Below are positions 50,463-59,263 of a stretch of DNA of 64,000 bases, piece by piece. The stretch is taken from positions 663,880 to 727,879 of the forward strand of contig NZ_BMVK01000002.1 of assembly GCF_014650675.1 (NCBI RefSeq), in the 5' to 3' direction. The notes under the pieces were generated by a model. That model made no database searches. It was not told the DNA's origin and worked only from the letters and a program-made list of their open reading frames with translations. Position numbers and translations under genes: made by a program. Source of the DNA: Streptomyces anulatus (lineage in GTDB: Bacteria > Actinomycetota > Actinomycetes > Streptomycetales > Streptomycetaceae). The first letter of the stretch is position 1. The number at the start of each line of letters is the position of its first letter.

Positions 50463-50909
50463 TCAGGGGCGGGGCTCGAAGCGGATCGCCATCGTGTCTC
50501 CGGCGACCACCACGAAGTCCCCTTCCTCGCACCGGATGACGGCCCGGAGCACCTCCCCGTCGGCGTCCCTGAGCTCCTGGGTGCCCACGACCGTCCACGC
50601 GCCCCCGTACGGCACCGGCGGGAGGAGGGCGGGCGGGGCGTGCTGCCACTGGCTCGCCGGGACGCACCAGTCGGGCAGCTTCGGCCAGGATCCCGGGGTG
50701 ACGTGCAGCGTCCGGTCGGAGGCGCAGGTCAGCAGGACGGACTGGTCCGCCGAGAGGACGAACTCGACGGCCTCCGGCTCGCCCGCCCGGCCCTCGGGTC
50801 GGTAGTAGACCCCGAGGACCGCGGTGATCCTGGCCCCCGTGAGCCAGTCGGCGTTGCCGTGCCGCGCGCGCCCGGCAGGCGCCGCGCAGTCTCCCCTCTC
50901 CACGGTCAT
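50463..50909 (-). CDS. Conserved hypothetical protein
   Basis: 148 residues, no signal peptide or membrane helix. It reads like a small beta-sandwich: ITAVLGVYYRPEGRAGEPEAVEFVLSADQSVLLTCASDRTLHVTPGSWPKLPDW and a closing VLRAVIRCEEGDFVVVAGDTMAIRFEP. Streptomycete codon usage on this strand is consistent and the ATG 50909 has AGGGGAGACT in front. I do not recognise a family. Confidence 0.7.
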   Translation of the reverse strand: MTVERGDCAAPAGRARHGNADWLTGARITAVLGVYYRPEGRAGEPEAVEFVLSADQSVLLTCASDRTLHVTPGSWPKLPDWCVPASQWQHAPPALLPPVPYGGAWTVVGTQELRDADGEVLRAVIRCEEGDFVVVAGDTMAIRFEPRP

Positions 50910-51045
50910 GACCGCTCCCCCTCCTTCACTGTGCGTGCGTCCCGTCGAGTAGGACGGCCGCCCGCGCGATCCCGTTGCCTCCGGGGCAAGGCTGAACTGG
51001 CGTACGGGGTAGGCGGGTTGACCGGAGGGTGACCACCGGCCGCCG

Positions 51046-51855
51046 TCACCGGGGCTTGCGGGCCTCGATCAGGAAGCGGGCCGTGCGGGCGAAGAACGGT
51101 CCTTCCGCCTCGATCTGCCGGTGCAGCGCGGCCAGTTGGGGACGGTACTGCTCGACGGTGAATCCGGGCACCATCCAGATCACCTTGCGCAGGAAGTAGA
51201 CCACCGCGCCGATGTCGCGGAACTCGGTGCGCAGCGTCTCGGAGCGCAGGTCCACCACGTCGAGACCGGCCGCCGTCGCGGCGGCCCGCGCGTCCTCGGG
51301 GTGGCGGCCGCGCCGGACCTCGGGCGGCTGGGGGCCGAGGAAGTACTCGACGAGTTCGAAGACGCTGGCCGGGCCGACCTGCTGCGAGAAGTACGTGCCG
51401 CCGGGAGCGAGCACCCGCGCGATCTCCTCCCACCACGTGGTGACCGGGTGGCGGCTGACCACGAGGTCGAAGGCGGCGTCCCCGAAGGGCAGCGGCGGTT
51501 CGTCCGCGTCGGCGACGACGACCGCCCCGAGCGGGTGCAGAAGGGCGGTGGCGCGGGCGATGTTGGGCGGCCAGGCCTCCGTGGCCACGGTGACCGGCGG
51601 GAGCTTCGGCGCGGCGGCCAGGACCTCGCCGCCCCCGGTCTGGAGGTCGAGCGCGGCGTGGGCCCGGCCGAGCCGGTCGGCCATCGCGCGTGCGTACCCC
51701 CAGGAGGGGCGCTCCTCGGTGGCGCGGCCGTCGAGCCAGGAGAAGTCCCATCCGTCCACGGACACGGCGTCGGCCTCGGCGACGAGGGCCTCGAACCGGT
51801 CGCGGGAGGCCGCGGAGTCGAAGGGAAGGGGGGCGGGAGCGGATGGTTCGGGCAT
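51046..51855 (-). CDS. SAM-dependent class I methyltransferase
   Basis: 269 residues. The Rossmann motif I appears as ALDLQTGGGEVLAAAPKLPPVTVATE, motif II region VVVADADEPPLPFGDAAFDLVVSRH and the LAPGGTYFSQQVGP motif III. It belongs to the general Methyltransf_11 type; the substrate is unknown. ATG 51855. It stands 136 bases from the upstream hypothetical gene on the same strand and may be co-transcribed with the prepilin peptidase gene to its right. Confidence 0.88.
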   Translation of the reverse strand: MPEPSAPAPLPFDSAASRDRFEALVAEADAVSVDGWDFSWLDGRATEERPSWGYARAMADRLGRAHAALDLQTGGGEVLAAAPKLPPVTVATEAWPPNIARATALLHPLGAVVVADADEPPLPFGDAAFDLVVSRHPVTTWWEEIARVLAPGGTYFSQQVGPASVFELVEYFLGPQPPEVRRGRHPEDARAAATAAGLDVVDLRSETLRTEFRDIGAVVYFLRKVIWMVPGFTVEQYRPQLAALHRQIEAEGPFFARTARFLIEARKPR

Positions 51856-51968
51856 ACGGGAATCGTGTCAGGCGGGCCCGGGGCGCGCGAACGGATTCCG
51901 CGCGGGTGCGGGCGCGCGGCGCGGGCGGGCGGGCCCGCGCGGGCGGCTGCTCCCGCACGCGGCCGTCC

Positions 51969-52889
51969 TCACCCGGCCAGGGCCCCGAGCAGCAGGCCGG
52001 TCAGCGCCCCGCCGAGCATGAACGGGCCGAACGGGATGCCGGTCCTGCGCCCCGCCCGGCGCAGGAGCACCAGGGCGAGTCCGTACAGCGCCCCGAACAG
52101 GAACCCGGCGAACCCGCCCACGAACAGCACGGTCCAGCCGTACCAGCCGAGGGCCACGCCCAGGGCGAGGGCGAGCTTCACATCGCCGAAGCCCATGCCG
52201 TTCGGGTTGATCAGGAAGAGCACGAAGTAGAAGCCGCCGAGGGCCAGGCCGCCCAGCAGTCCGGAGGTCCAGGATCCGGCGTGCCCGGGAAGCAGGGCGG
52301 CGCCGCCGAGCAGCAGGACGACCGCGGCCGCCAGGGGCAGGGTCAGCGGGTCGGGCAGCCGGTGCACCCGCCGGTCGACGACGGCGAGGAGCACGGCGAC
52401 GGGGGTCAGCGCCAGCCACCCGATCAGCTCGGGCCTGGCCCCGGTGGCGGCGGCGAGCGCGACACAGGCGACCACGGTGACCAGGGGGGCGAGGACACCG
52501 GGGGCGTAAGCGACCGGGCCGTGGGCGGGGGTTCCGGCGACGCGGCCCGCTTCGGCAGGGGCCGCCCCGGGCACGGCGGCGGACGACCGGCCGACGGCGG
52601 TTTCGGTGCCGCCCGCGGTTTCGGTGCCCGCGGTTTTGGTGCCCGCGGCTTCGGTGCCGACGGTGGTGTCGGTCCCGGGCGCGGCCGGCGTTCCCGGGGC
52701 GGCGGCGCAGGGCGCACACCGGGCCGGGCCGAGCCAGCCGCGGACCGGGCCGGTACATGGGTGTCCCGCGGGGCACGCCGTACGCCAGGGCTCCTCCGGC
52801 TCGACGGCGAACCGGTAGGCGGCACGCGGGATCAGCAGTCCGGTGACGGCACCCCAGACCGCGGCGAGGGCGAGCAGCGCGGCGTCCAC
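51969..52889 (-). CDS. A24-family prepilin peptidase
   Basis: 306 residues from GTG 52889. The two catalytic aspartates lie in LLAVVDRRVHRLPDPLTLP and NPNGMGFGDVKLALALG (G-x-GD). About seven helices follow the N-terminal one. An N-terminal cysteine-rich loop, CPAGHPC...CAPC (residues 39-61), resembles the zinc-binding tetracysteine site of bifunctional leader peptidases, but the usual methylase domain is replaced by a Thr/Gly/Glu repeat linker. It should cleave Flp/type IV-like prepilins; candidate substrates are encoded at 63068 and 55634. Confidence 0.9.
   Translation of the reverse strand: MDAALLALAAVWGAVTGLLIPRAAYRFAVEPEEPWRTACPAGHPCTGPVRGWLGPARCAPCAAAPGTPAAPGTDTTVGTEAAGTKTAGTETAGGTETAVGRSSAAVPGAAPAEAGRVAGTPAHGPVAYAPGVLAPLVTVVACVALAAATGARPELIGWLALTPVAVLLAVVDRRVHRLPDPLTLPLAAAVVLLLGGAALLPGHAGSWTSGLLGGLALGGFYFVLFLINPNGMGFGDVKLALALGVALGWYGWTVLFVGGFAGFLFGALYGLALVLLRRAGRRTGIPFGPFMLGGALTGLLLGALAG
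52611..52655. repeat. 15-bp tandem repeat inside the prepilin peptidase gene
   Basis: Three copies of GCCCGCGGYTTYGGT, with a weaker copy on each side, encode the TETAGTKTAGTETAG linker. The unit keeps the reading frame. Confidence 0.8.
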
Positions 52890-52992
52890 GGGACGACCCT
52901 AATGGGCTGCGGGAACAGGGGTCTTGGGCCCGGGGGCCCAAGCGCGGCGTATCGGACCCGGGCGCGACCGCCGGGGGCTACGGTCGGTGCCC

Positions 52993-53400
52993 ATGAGGAC
53001 ATGGCGCGATGGCGACGGGACGCTCACGGTCGGCACGGACTCCGGGACCCGGGAGGTGCCGCTGCGGATAGCGGCGTCGTACCGGGCCCGTACCAAGGGG
53101 CTGCTCGGGCGGGACGGGATCGAGGGGGCGATGATGCTCACCCCGTGCGGGAGTGTGCACACCTTCCGGATGCGGTTCCCCATCGATGTGGTGTACCTGG
53201 ACCGGAAGTTCACGGTCCTGGCCGTCCGCACCATGAAGCCCGGCCGCCTGGGCCTGCCCCGGCTGCGGGCCCGGCACGTGGTGGAGGCGGAGGCCGGGGC
53301 GATGGAACGGTGGGGGGTGCGGCCGGGCGTACGGGTGGAGCTGAGCGCGACGGCCCCCGCCTCCGGGGCGTCGGGCGCCTCCGGGGCTTCCGGGGCCTGA
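52993..53400 (+). CDS. DUF192 protein
   Basis: 135 residues from ATG 52993. The DUF192 fold is recognisable: IAASYRARTKGLLGRDGIEGAMMLTPCGSVHTFRMRFPIDVVYLD and VRTMKPGRLGLPRLRARHVVEAEAGAMERWGVRPG. Members are mostly small secreted or cytoplasmic proteins of unknown role; in Actinobacteria DUF192 genes often lie next to Tad/Flp genes, as here beside the divergent prepilin peptidase. The C-terminus is a short Gly-Ala-Ser repeat. Confidence 0.85.
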   Translation: MRTWRDGDGTLTVGTDSGTREVPLRIAASYRARTKGLLGRDGIEGAMMLTPCGSVHTFRMRFPIDVVYLDRKFTVLAVRTMKPGRLGLPRLRARHVVEAEAGAMERWGVRPGVRVELSATAPASGASGASGASGA

Positions 53401-53483
53401 GAACGGCTACCCGACACTGCCGAGGCTCCCTGGCTTCCCGGCTCCCCGGGCATCCGGGGGCCGGGGCGTCCGGGCCGACAGGG

Positions 53484-54683
53484 CTACGGCGGGCCCGGGC
53501 CCAGCAGGGTCCAGGCCCCGTACGCGGCGGACGCGCAGGCCAGGACGGCGAGGACGGCGGCCGTACGCCCCGTCGTGCGCAGCCGCAGCAGGGCGACGGC
53601 GGGCGGGAGCAGCAGCGGGAACGCGGGCATCATCAGGCGCGGCCGGGAGCCGAAGTACCCGGCGCCGATCAGGGAGATGACGACGATCGTGATGGCGTAG
53701 ACGAGGACCGGGAGCGGCTGCCGCTGCCGTACGCACAGCACCACCAGCCACCCCAGCAGCCCGAGCGCCGCGCACAGGCCGAGGGCGGCCGGCCACGGGA
53801 GTCCGGCGATGAAGGCGGCGAGCGCGCGACCGCCGTCGATGTTGTTGCCCCACTGCGCCTGGACGTCGAAGTAGGCGAACGGGCTGCCCTCGCGGACGGC
53901 CACGAACACCACGTACGCCAGCCAGCCCAGCGGTGCGAGCGCCACGCCCGCGATCATCCGGGCGTTGCGGCGCAGCACCGGGCCGGCGCGGCGCTCGTCG
54001 CGGTACTCCCGTACGAGGGTGACGGCCGCGGTGATCGCCAGGGCGGCGATGAGCGCCGCCGCCGTGGGCCGGGTGAGCCCCGCCAGGACGCAGAGCGCGC
54101 CCGCCACGATCCAGCGGCCCCTGAGGACGGCGTACAGCGCCCAGGCGGCGAGCGCGGTGAACAGGGTCTCGGTGTACGCCATCGACTGGACGAACGCTGT
54201 CGGGTACACCCCCCACAGCGCGGCCAGCACCACGCCCGTACGCCGTCCGCGCAGCTGGGCGCCGACGGCGAAGACGCCCCAGGCGGCGAGCAGCCCGGCC
54301 GTCCAGGCGACCAGGAGTCCGGCACCGCCGAGGGTGAGCGGGGTCACCTCGGAGATGGCGCGTTCCAGGGCCGGGAGCAGGGGGAAGAACGCCAGGTCGG
54401 AGTGGACGGAGCCGTCCGGGAGGGTGACGGTGTAGCGGTAGCCGTTCTCGGCGATGCGCTGGTACCAGACGGAGTCCCAGCGTCCGCTGAGCGGCCCCAG
54501 GGGGTCCTTCCCGGCGGCCGACGCGGCTGCCCAGAAGGCCAGGAGCCCCAGGGCCCGGGCGCCGGCGTAGACCGCGAGCGCGGGCGCGGCGGCCCGGAAC
54601 GCGGCGGCGGCCCGGGACCCGGGGGTGCGGGGGCCCGGGGCCGGACCGGCGGGCGTCCGGGTGCGGAGCTGGTGATCGGACAT
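53484..54683 (-). CDS. PIG-V-like membrane mannosyltransferase
   Basis: 399 residues from ATG 54683, ten or more membrane helices. The first extracytoplasmic loop carries SGRWDSVWYQRIAENGYRY, with the acidic/aromatic residues of GT-C glycosyltransferases (Asp after W), then SDLAFFPLLPALERAI and the helix SMAYTETLFTALAAWALYAVL. It probably transfers mannose from polyprenyl-phosphate mannose to an envelope glycan or protein. The cytoplasmic N-terminus is Pro/Arg-rich. It stands as a single gene in this strand. Confidence 0.85.
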   Translation of the reverse strand: MSDHQLRTRTPAGPAPGPRTPGSRAAAAFRAAAPALAVYAGARALGLLAFWAAASAAGKDPLGPLSGRWDSVWYQRIAENGYRYTVTLPDGSVHSDLAFFPLLPALERAISEVTPLTLGGAGLLVAWTAGLLAAWGVFAVGAQLRGRRTGVVLAALWGVYPTAFVQSMAYTETLFTALAAWALYAVLRGRWIVAGALCVLAGLTRPTAAALIAALAITAAVTLVREYRDERRAGPVLRRNARMIAGVALAPLGWLAYVVFVAVREGSPFAYFDVQAQWGNNIDGGRALAAFIAGLPWPAALGLCAALGLLGWLVVLCVRQRQPLPVLVYAITIVVISLIGAGYFGSRPRLMMPAFPLLLPPAVALLRLRTTGRTAAVLAVLACASAAYGAWTLLGPGPP

Positions 54684-54770
54684 ACGGCCGATTATGACGT
54701 CGTCGGCGGGCATCCCCCCGCACCGGGGGCCGGGGCCCGGGGAGTGTCCGGGCGTTCGCGGGGGCCCGGC

Positions 54771-55364
54771 TCAGACGCCGAGCACCTCGTTCCCGTACAC
54801 CTTCCACGGCGACATCTCGACCCCGTCCATGACGGCCAGCTGCGGGTGGCGGGCGGCCGTCTCGTCCCGTACGGCGACGGTGTCCGGCCAGGAGTGGAGG
54901 TGTGCGTCGCCCTCGATGACGACGCCGTCCCAGTCGGTGGCGGCCGTCGCGCCGCTCCGGTCGACGACGAAGCCGATACAGAGCACGGAGGCCCGTCCGA
55001 CGGTCCGCCGGATGGCGCTCACCGCGTGCTCCCGCTCCGGCTCGGGCAGCTCCCCGACGGAGAACTCCACGGCGACGACACCGGACCTGGCCTGCCGGAT
55101 GCGCACCAGGAGGTCGAGGCCCCCGTCGGTCCACAACCGGAATCCGACCTCGCGCAGCCGCTGGAGACCCGCGATGGACAGCAACTGCTCGCGGGTGACG
55201 GGCGAACGGGCCCCGAGGGAGGCGGAGTCGAGGCTGACGAGCACCGTGCGGCCGGTCACCGGGTGCGCCGGGCGGAGCCCTTCGGCCTCCAGGTCGCCCA
55301 GCAGTGTCCGGGCGTCCAGCCGGGTCCAGCCCAAGTGGTACGAGTAGAAGAATCCGGCATCCAT
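54771..55364 (-). CDS. Hypothetical protein
   Basis: 197 residues from ATG 55364; GTG 55421 is an upstream alternative. It starts MDAGFFYSYHLGWTRLDARTLLGDLEAEG and contains a TVLVSLDSASLGARSPVTREQLLSIAGLQRL stretch and a beta-rich second half ending PWKVYGNEVLGV. There is no signal peptide. I do not recognise the family. Confidence 0.7.
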   Translation of the reverse strand: MDAGFFYSYHLGWTRLDARTLLGDLEAEGLRPAHPVTGRTVLVSLDSASLGARSPVTREQLLSIAGLQRLREVGFRLWTDGGLDLLVRIRQARSGVVAVEFSVGELPEPEREHAVSAIRRTVGRASVLCIGFVVDRSGATAATDWDGVVIEGDAHLHSWPDTVAVRDETAARHPQLAVMDGVEMSPWKVYGNEVLGV

Positions 55365-55633
55365 CGACGCCCCACCCCCATCGCAGTTCTTCGCGGCGTC
55401 GAGGTCGGCGACCACCGGCACATCCGAGCGTACTGAGCCGCGGCCGGGGCGGCGTGGGCCCACGGACCCACGGGCGGCCCCAAGCGGAACGGCCGCCGCG
55501 CCCCGGCGCAACACGACGTCCGCTCCTCGCACTTGGGCCCGGTTTTGGGGCCGGGGGCCCGGGCCGGGGCAGCTTTTCGGCCGTACGCTCTCAGCCGTCG
55601 GGCAACACGCGCGGGTCGATGGAGAGGTGCACC

Positions 55634-57655
55634 GTGAGCGGTGACGGGGGCTGGGGAGACCGGAGCGCGGGCCACATACCGCAGGGGCGCCACGGCATCG
55701 CGGGGTCCGGCGCCGCCCGTGGCGGCCAACAGGGCAGCCGGTTCTTCGCGTTGACCCGGAGCTGGGTGATCGGCGGCCTCGTCTATCTCGCCCTCGGATT
55801 CGTCATGAGCCGGGTCCTGGTCGATCTGCTGGGCACCGAGGAGCGCCTGGAGACGTTCGGCTGGCGGCTGGCCCTGCTCCATCTGCCCGCCCTCGTCGTG
55901 ACGCTCCTGACGGTCCTGGCCTCGGCCCGGATCCTCCCCGAGGAGTACCGCGAGTCCTCCCGCACCCTGTACCTGGCCGCCGCCCTCGCGGTACCGCTGG
56001 CCGGTCTGCTGTACGGCTTCGCCGTCGCCGGGGACGTCGTCGGCATCGAGGGCGTCCTCATGCCGGCCGTCTCGCTGGCGGCGGGCGCGGCGTCGGGGGT
56101 GGCCGTCGACCGGCTCCTGGAGGAGCGCGCCACCCGGACCCCGGAGCCGCCCCGCTACGCGTACAACTGGCGGGACGGCGGCGCGACCGCGATGGAGTAC
56201 CTGGGCCTCGTCGTCCTCGTCACCATGCTGATCGGCGCGATGGCGATGGCCGGGGTCGGCGGGAAGATCGGGGAGCGCCTGCGGTGCGCGATCAGCTCGC
56301 TGGCCGGCGGTGGCGGCTCGTGCTCGGCCGGCGGCCAGGACCCCGAGGCGAAGCCGAAGACGGACAAGGACTACGAGCCCAAGATGTGCCAGGTCTCCAG
56401 CATCACGGACACGGCGGGCGGCAAGGTCAAGATCGGTTGGTTCGAGTGGGGCGAGGAGTACGGCTTCCAGCAGAAGGTCTCCCAGGCGAGCACCGATGTG
56501 AACGGCGACGGCACGGTCGACGGGAAGGACAAGGTCGTCTCCATGACGTTCACCGACGCCGCGTCCGCCGGGGCCACCGCCAGCACCCCGGGCGTCAAGC
56601 TCGGGAGCCTCGGCAAGGCGGACGTCGACATCGGCGGCGGCATCAAGATCACCAACGGTGACACCTGGATCTTCGCGAGTGAGGAGGAGGCGCAGAAGAT
56701 GCGGGACGACATCGAGGAAATGAAGATGTGGGAGACCTCCACCAAGCACAGCGGCGGTTACGGCGGCGGCTGGTACTCCGCGATGAAGTGGGCGGAGAAG
56801 AAGGAGGACATCGAGAGGAAGATCGGCGACAAGAAGATCTCCTACTCGACCGTCGGCCTCAACGCCTACGCGGACGGCGGCCTCTCCCTCAAGGGCGGCG
56901 ACGAGGGCGAACTGGGCGCGAAGCTGGGCGGCAAGGCGAAGTTCTCACCCGAGGTGACGATCACCAAGGACGACGTGAACGGCAACGAGTCGTACACGTA
57001 CACCGCCAAGCTCGAACTGGAGGGCAAGGCCGCCGGAAACGTGGGCCCGGTCAAGGGGACCGTCGGCGGCAAGCAGAACCGCACCGGCGCCATCACCGTC
57101 ACCCGCGACCAGAAGACCGGGAAGATCGTCCGCATCGACATGACGCAGACGGTGGAGAACGGCTCGACCTCCGGCAAGGTCGAGGTCGGCGGCGACAACG
57201 GCGAGAGCGGCAAGGACAAGCGCGGCGGCAAGGGCAGCGCCTCGGACTCCTCGGGCGAGACCGGCATCGACGTGGTGACGAACTCGATCGTCTTCGGCAA
57301 GGACACGGACGCCGGCACGGAGGCCAAGCGCGGCGTGGCCGAACAGTGGCTGGACGGCTCCGGGAACAACACCGCCCCGTTCGAGTACCTCTTCGGCGAC
57401 CACGGCATGGAGAACCGGCCGGAGGGCAACGACCCGTTCCAGCAGTTGATGTTCGAGGACGGGCTGTCCAGCTCCATGCGGTACACCGGCGCGAGCGACG
57501 CCCAGGAGTTCGGCTTCGAGATCTCGCTCGGCATGAGCCTCGGATTCTCCCTCTCCACGGAGGAGAAGAAGGAGACCCTGACGGACGCGCGGTTCCTCGG
57601 GGCCCCGCAGGGCGACGCGCGCACGTATCTTCCGTACAGCTACTGCGCGAACTGA
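55634..57655 (+). CDS. Large polytopic membrane protein with an internal Flp-pilin-like segment
   Basis: 673 residues from GTG 55634 with GGAGAGG 6 bases upstream. Four helices (~45-165) precede GGATAMEYLGLVVLVTMLIGAMAMAGVGGKIGERL (~182-216), which has the Gly|X4-Glu pattern (Gly183, Glu188) of prepilin peptidase substrates and is close to the Flp pilin at 63068. An ~450-residue hydrophilic C-terminal region follows; it contains a dockerin/EF-hand-like loop DVNGDGTVDGKD at residues ~288-299, Gly/Lys-rich segments and no further helix. It may be an unusually large pilin or pilus-tip/anchor protein. The next gene encodes a lipoprotein, probably in the same transcript. Confidence 0.75.
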   Translation: MSGDGGWGDRSAGHIPQGRHGIAGSGAARGGQQGSRFFALTRSWVIGGLVYLALGFVMSRVLVDLLGTEERLETFGWRLALLHLPALVVTLLTVLASARILPEEYRESSRTLYLAAALAVPLAGLLYGFAVAGDVVGIEGVLMPAVSLAAGAASGVAVDRLLEERATRTPEPPRYAYNWRDGGATAMEYLGLVVLVTMLIGAMAMAGVGGKIGERLRCAISSLAGGGGSCSAGGQDPEAKPKTDKDYEPKMCQVSSITDTAGGKVKIGWFEWGEEYGFQQKVSQASTDVNGDGTVDGKDKVVSMTFTDAASAGATASTPGVKLGSLGKADVDIGGGIKITNGDTWIFASEEEAQKMRDDIEEMKMWETSTKHSGGYGGGWYSAMKWAEKKEDIERKIGDKKISYSTVGLNAYADGGLSLKGGDEGELGAKLGGKAKFSPEVTITKDDVNGNESYTYTAKLELEGKAAGNVGPVKGTVGGKQNRTGAITVTRDQKTGKIVRIDMTQTVENGSTSGKVEVGGDNGESGKDKRGGKGSASDSSGETGIDVVTNSIVFGKDTDAGTEAKRGVAEQWLDGSGNNTAPFEYLFGDHGMENRPEGNDPFQQLMFEDGLSSSMRYTGASDAQEFGFEISLGMSLGFSLSTEEKKETLTDARFLGAPQGDARTYLPYSYCAN

Positions 57656-57696
57656 CGAGGCGAAGAGACCGGAGCGAAGGGGCGGTGACACGAGCG

Positions 57697-58335
57697 ATGA
57701 GAGCCAGGACGCGGAAGACCCCGGCGGCGGGGAGGACCCGGCGCCGCATGACGGCCACCACGGCGGCCGTCATGGCAGTGTCCGTCATGGGAGCGGCCCT
57801 CCTGCTGACCGGATGCGGCGACGGCCAGGACACGGCGTCCGTGCCCGAGGGCTGGGGCACGCTGGAGACCAGGAGCCTGAGCGTCGGCTACCCGGAGAAC
57901 GACGGGTACGCGGAACAGCCCGCGGCCGAGCGGGCGAAGAGCAACGCCGCCGTGGCGCTCCGGAAGAAGGACGGCATCCGGACCGGCATGGTCTCGGTCC
58001 AGCTGGACTTCGCCACCGGGGTGAGCGACGCCGCCGGGGCGGCAGCCGCGGCGGGCGCCGGCATCGGCATGAACTCCACCCGCAGGGCGACGGAGGACGT
58101 ACGCCTGGCGGGCCCTGACGACGCACGCGAGGCCCGCGAGGCCCGCCGGATCGACTACGACTTCACGGCGGACGGCCAGGACGACACCCCGAACGTGGGG
58201 ACCCCGATGACCGGGGTCCTGGTCGCGGGCGTCGACTCGAAGGGCGTTCCGTTCGTGGTGCGCCTGAACGCGGTGAAGGACGCGGTCGACGCGGAGGACC
58301 TGGACGCGTTCGTGGAGTCGATCACGGTCAAGTAG
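57697..58335 (+). CDS. Secreted lipoprotein of unknown function
   Basis: 212 residues from ATG 57697; GTG 57685 is an alternative start. A twin-Arg-like basic stretch and a hydrophobic core end in the lipobox LLLTGC. The mature part contains WGTLETRSLSVGYPENDGYAEQ and a closing VVRLNAVKDAVDAEDLDAFVESITVK, like small solute-binding or PspA-type streptomycete lipoproteins. It lies 41 bases after the pilin-like gene and is probably its partner. Confidence 0.8.
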   Translation: MRARTRKTPAAGRTRRRMTATTAAVMAVSVMGAALLLTGCGDGQDTASVPEGWGTLETRSLSVGYPENDGYAEQPAAERAKSNAAVALRKKDGIRTGMVSVQLDFATGVSDAAGAAAAAGAGIGMNSTRRATEDVRLAGPDDAREAREARRIDYDFTADGQDDTPNVGTPMTGVLVAGVDSKGVPFVVRLNAVKDAVDAEDLDAFVESITVK

Positions 58336-58373
58336 CCGAGCGCGGGGGCGAGGTGGGGGCGGGGGCCTCCGCC

Positions 58374-58430
58374 GGGCCGGGGTCTCCGCAGGGCCGGGGG
58401 GATCTCCGCCGGGCCGGGGGGATCTCCGCC
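58374..58430. repeat. 20-bp tandem repeat before the HAD gene
   Basis: Two identical 20-base units (58391-58410 and 58411-58430) preceded by a partial third, of the form GGGCCGGGGGGATCTCCGCC. It fills much of the 188-base gap. Confidence 0.8.
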
Positions 58431-58523
58431 GGGCGGGGCAGGGGCGAGCGGGGCATGCGAAGCCACTTCGCGGTGTTGTGCGATCTGCCGCTCCTTCCGC
58501 CACCGTCTCCAGGAGACCCCGCC

Positions 58524-59213
58524 ATGGCAGAGCTGAAGATCGACGCCGTCGTGTTCGACGTACTCGGCACGCTCGTCGACGAACCCGCCGGACTCCGCGC
58601 CGGCATCCGCGCGCTCACCCCGTCCCCCGACGCCGCCGGGACCGAGCGGCTCCTGCTGCTGTGGCAGCGGTACATCGAGCGGGAGCAGCGCCGCGTCCTC
58701 GACGGCGACCGGCCCTACGTCCCCGGCGACCTCCTCGACCGCGAGGCCGCCGGGCTCGTCGCGGAGGCCGCCGGGGTCGGGGATCCGGCGGCGGTGGAGG
58801 CGCTCGCCCGGTCGGCCCGCCGCCTCCCGCCGTGGCCCGACACCGTGGCGGGGCTCGCCCGGATCGCCGGACGCTTCCCGCTGATCGGCCTCTCCAACGC
58901 GAGCCGGACGGCGCTGCTGGGTCTGAACGCCCACGCCGGACTGCGCTGGCACCAGGCCCTGTCCGCCGAGGACGCCCGCACCTACAAGCCGGACCCGGCG
59001 GTCTACCGGCTGGCCGTCACCGTCGCCGGGGTGCCGCCGGAGCGCCTGCTGATGGTCGCCGCCCACGCCTGGGACCTGCGCGGCGCGCAGGCGCTGGGCC
59101 TGCGCACGGCCTATGTGGCCCGCCCGGTCGGCGACCCGCCCACGCCCTCGGACCGGTTCGACCTGTACGCGGAGGGCCTGGCGGATCTGGCGTGGCAACT
59201 CGGGGTGCGTTAG
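58524..59213 (+). CDS. HAD-superfamily hydrolase (haloacid dehalogenase type II)
   Basis: 229 residues from ATG 58524 with AGGAGA 7 bases upstream. HAD motifs: I AVVFDVLGTLVDE (nucleophile Asp), II LIGLSNAS, III EDARTYKPDPAVY (Lys), IV MVAAHAWDLRGAQALGLRTAYV. The DVLGTL signature and the AHAWD motif are characteristic of L-2-haloacid dehalogenase-like members. The substrate is unknown; a small phospho- or haloacid is likely. Confidence 0.92.
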   Translation: MAELKIDAVVFDVLGTLVDEPAGLRAGIRALTPSPDAAGTERLLLLWQRYIEREQRRVLDGDRPYVPGDLLDREAAGLVAEAAGVGDPAAVEALARSARRLPPWPDTVAGLARIAGRFPLIGLSNASRTALLGLNAHAGLRWHQALSAEDARTYKPDPAVYRLAVTVAGVPPERLLMVAAHAWDLRGAQALGLRTAYVARPVGDPPTPSDRFDLYAEGLADLAWQLGVR

Positions 59214-59263
59214 GGCGTATCCCTGGTGGCCGGGCCGCCCCGGGGGGTGTTTCGTTCCGTTCC

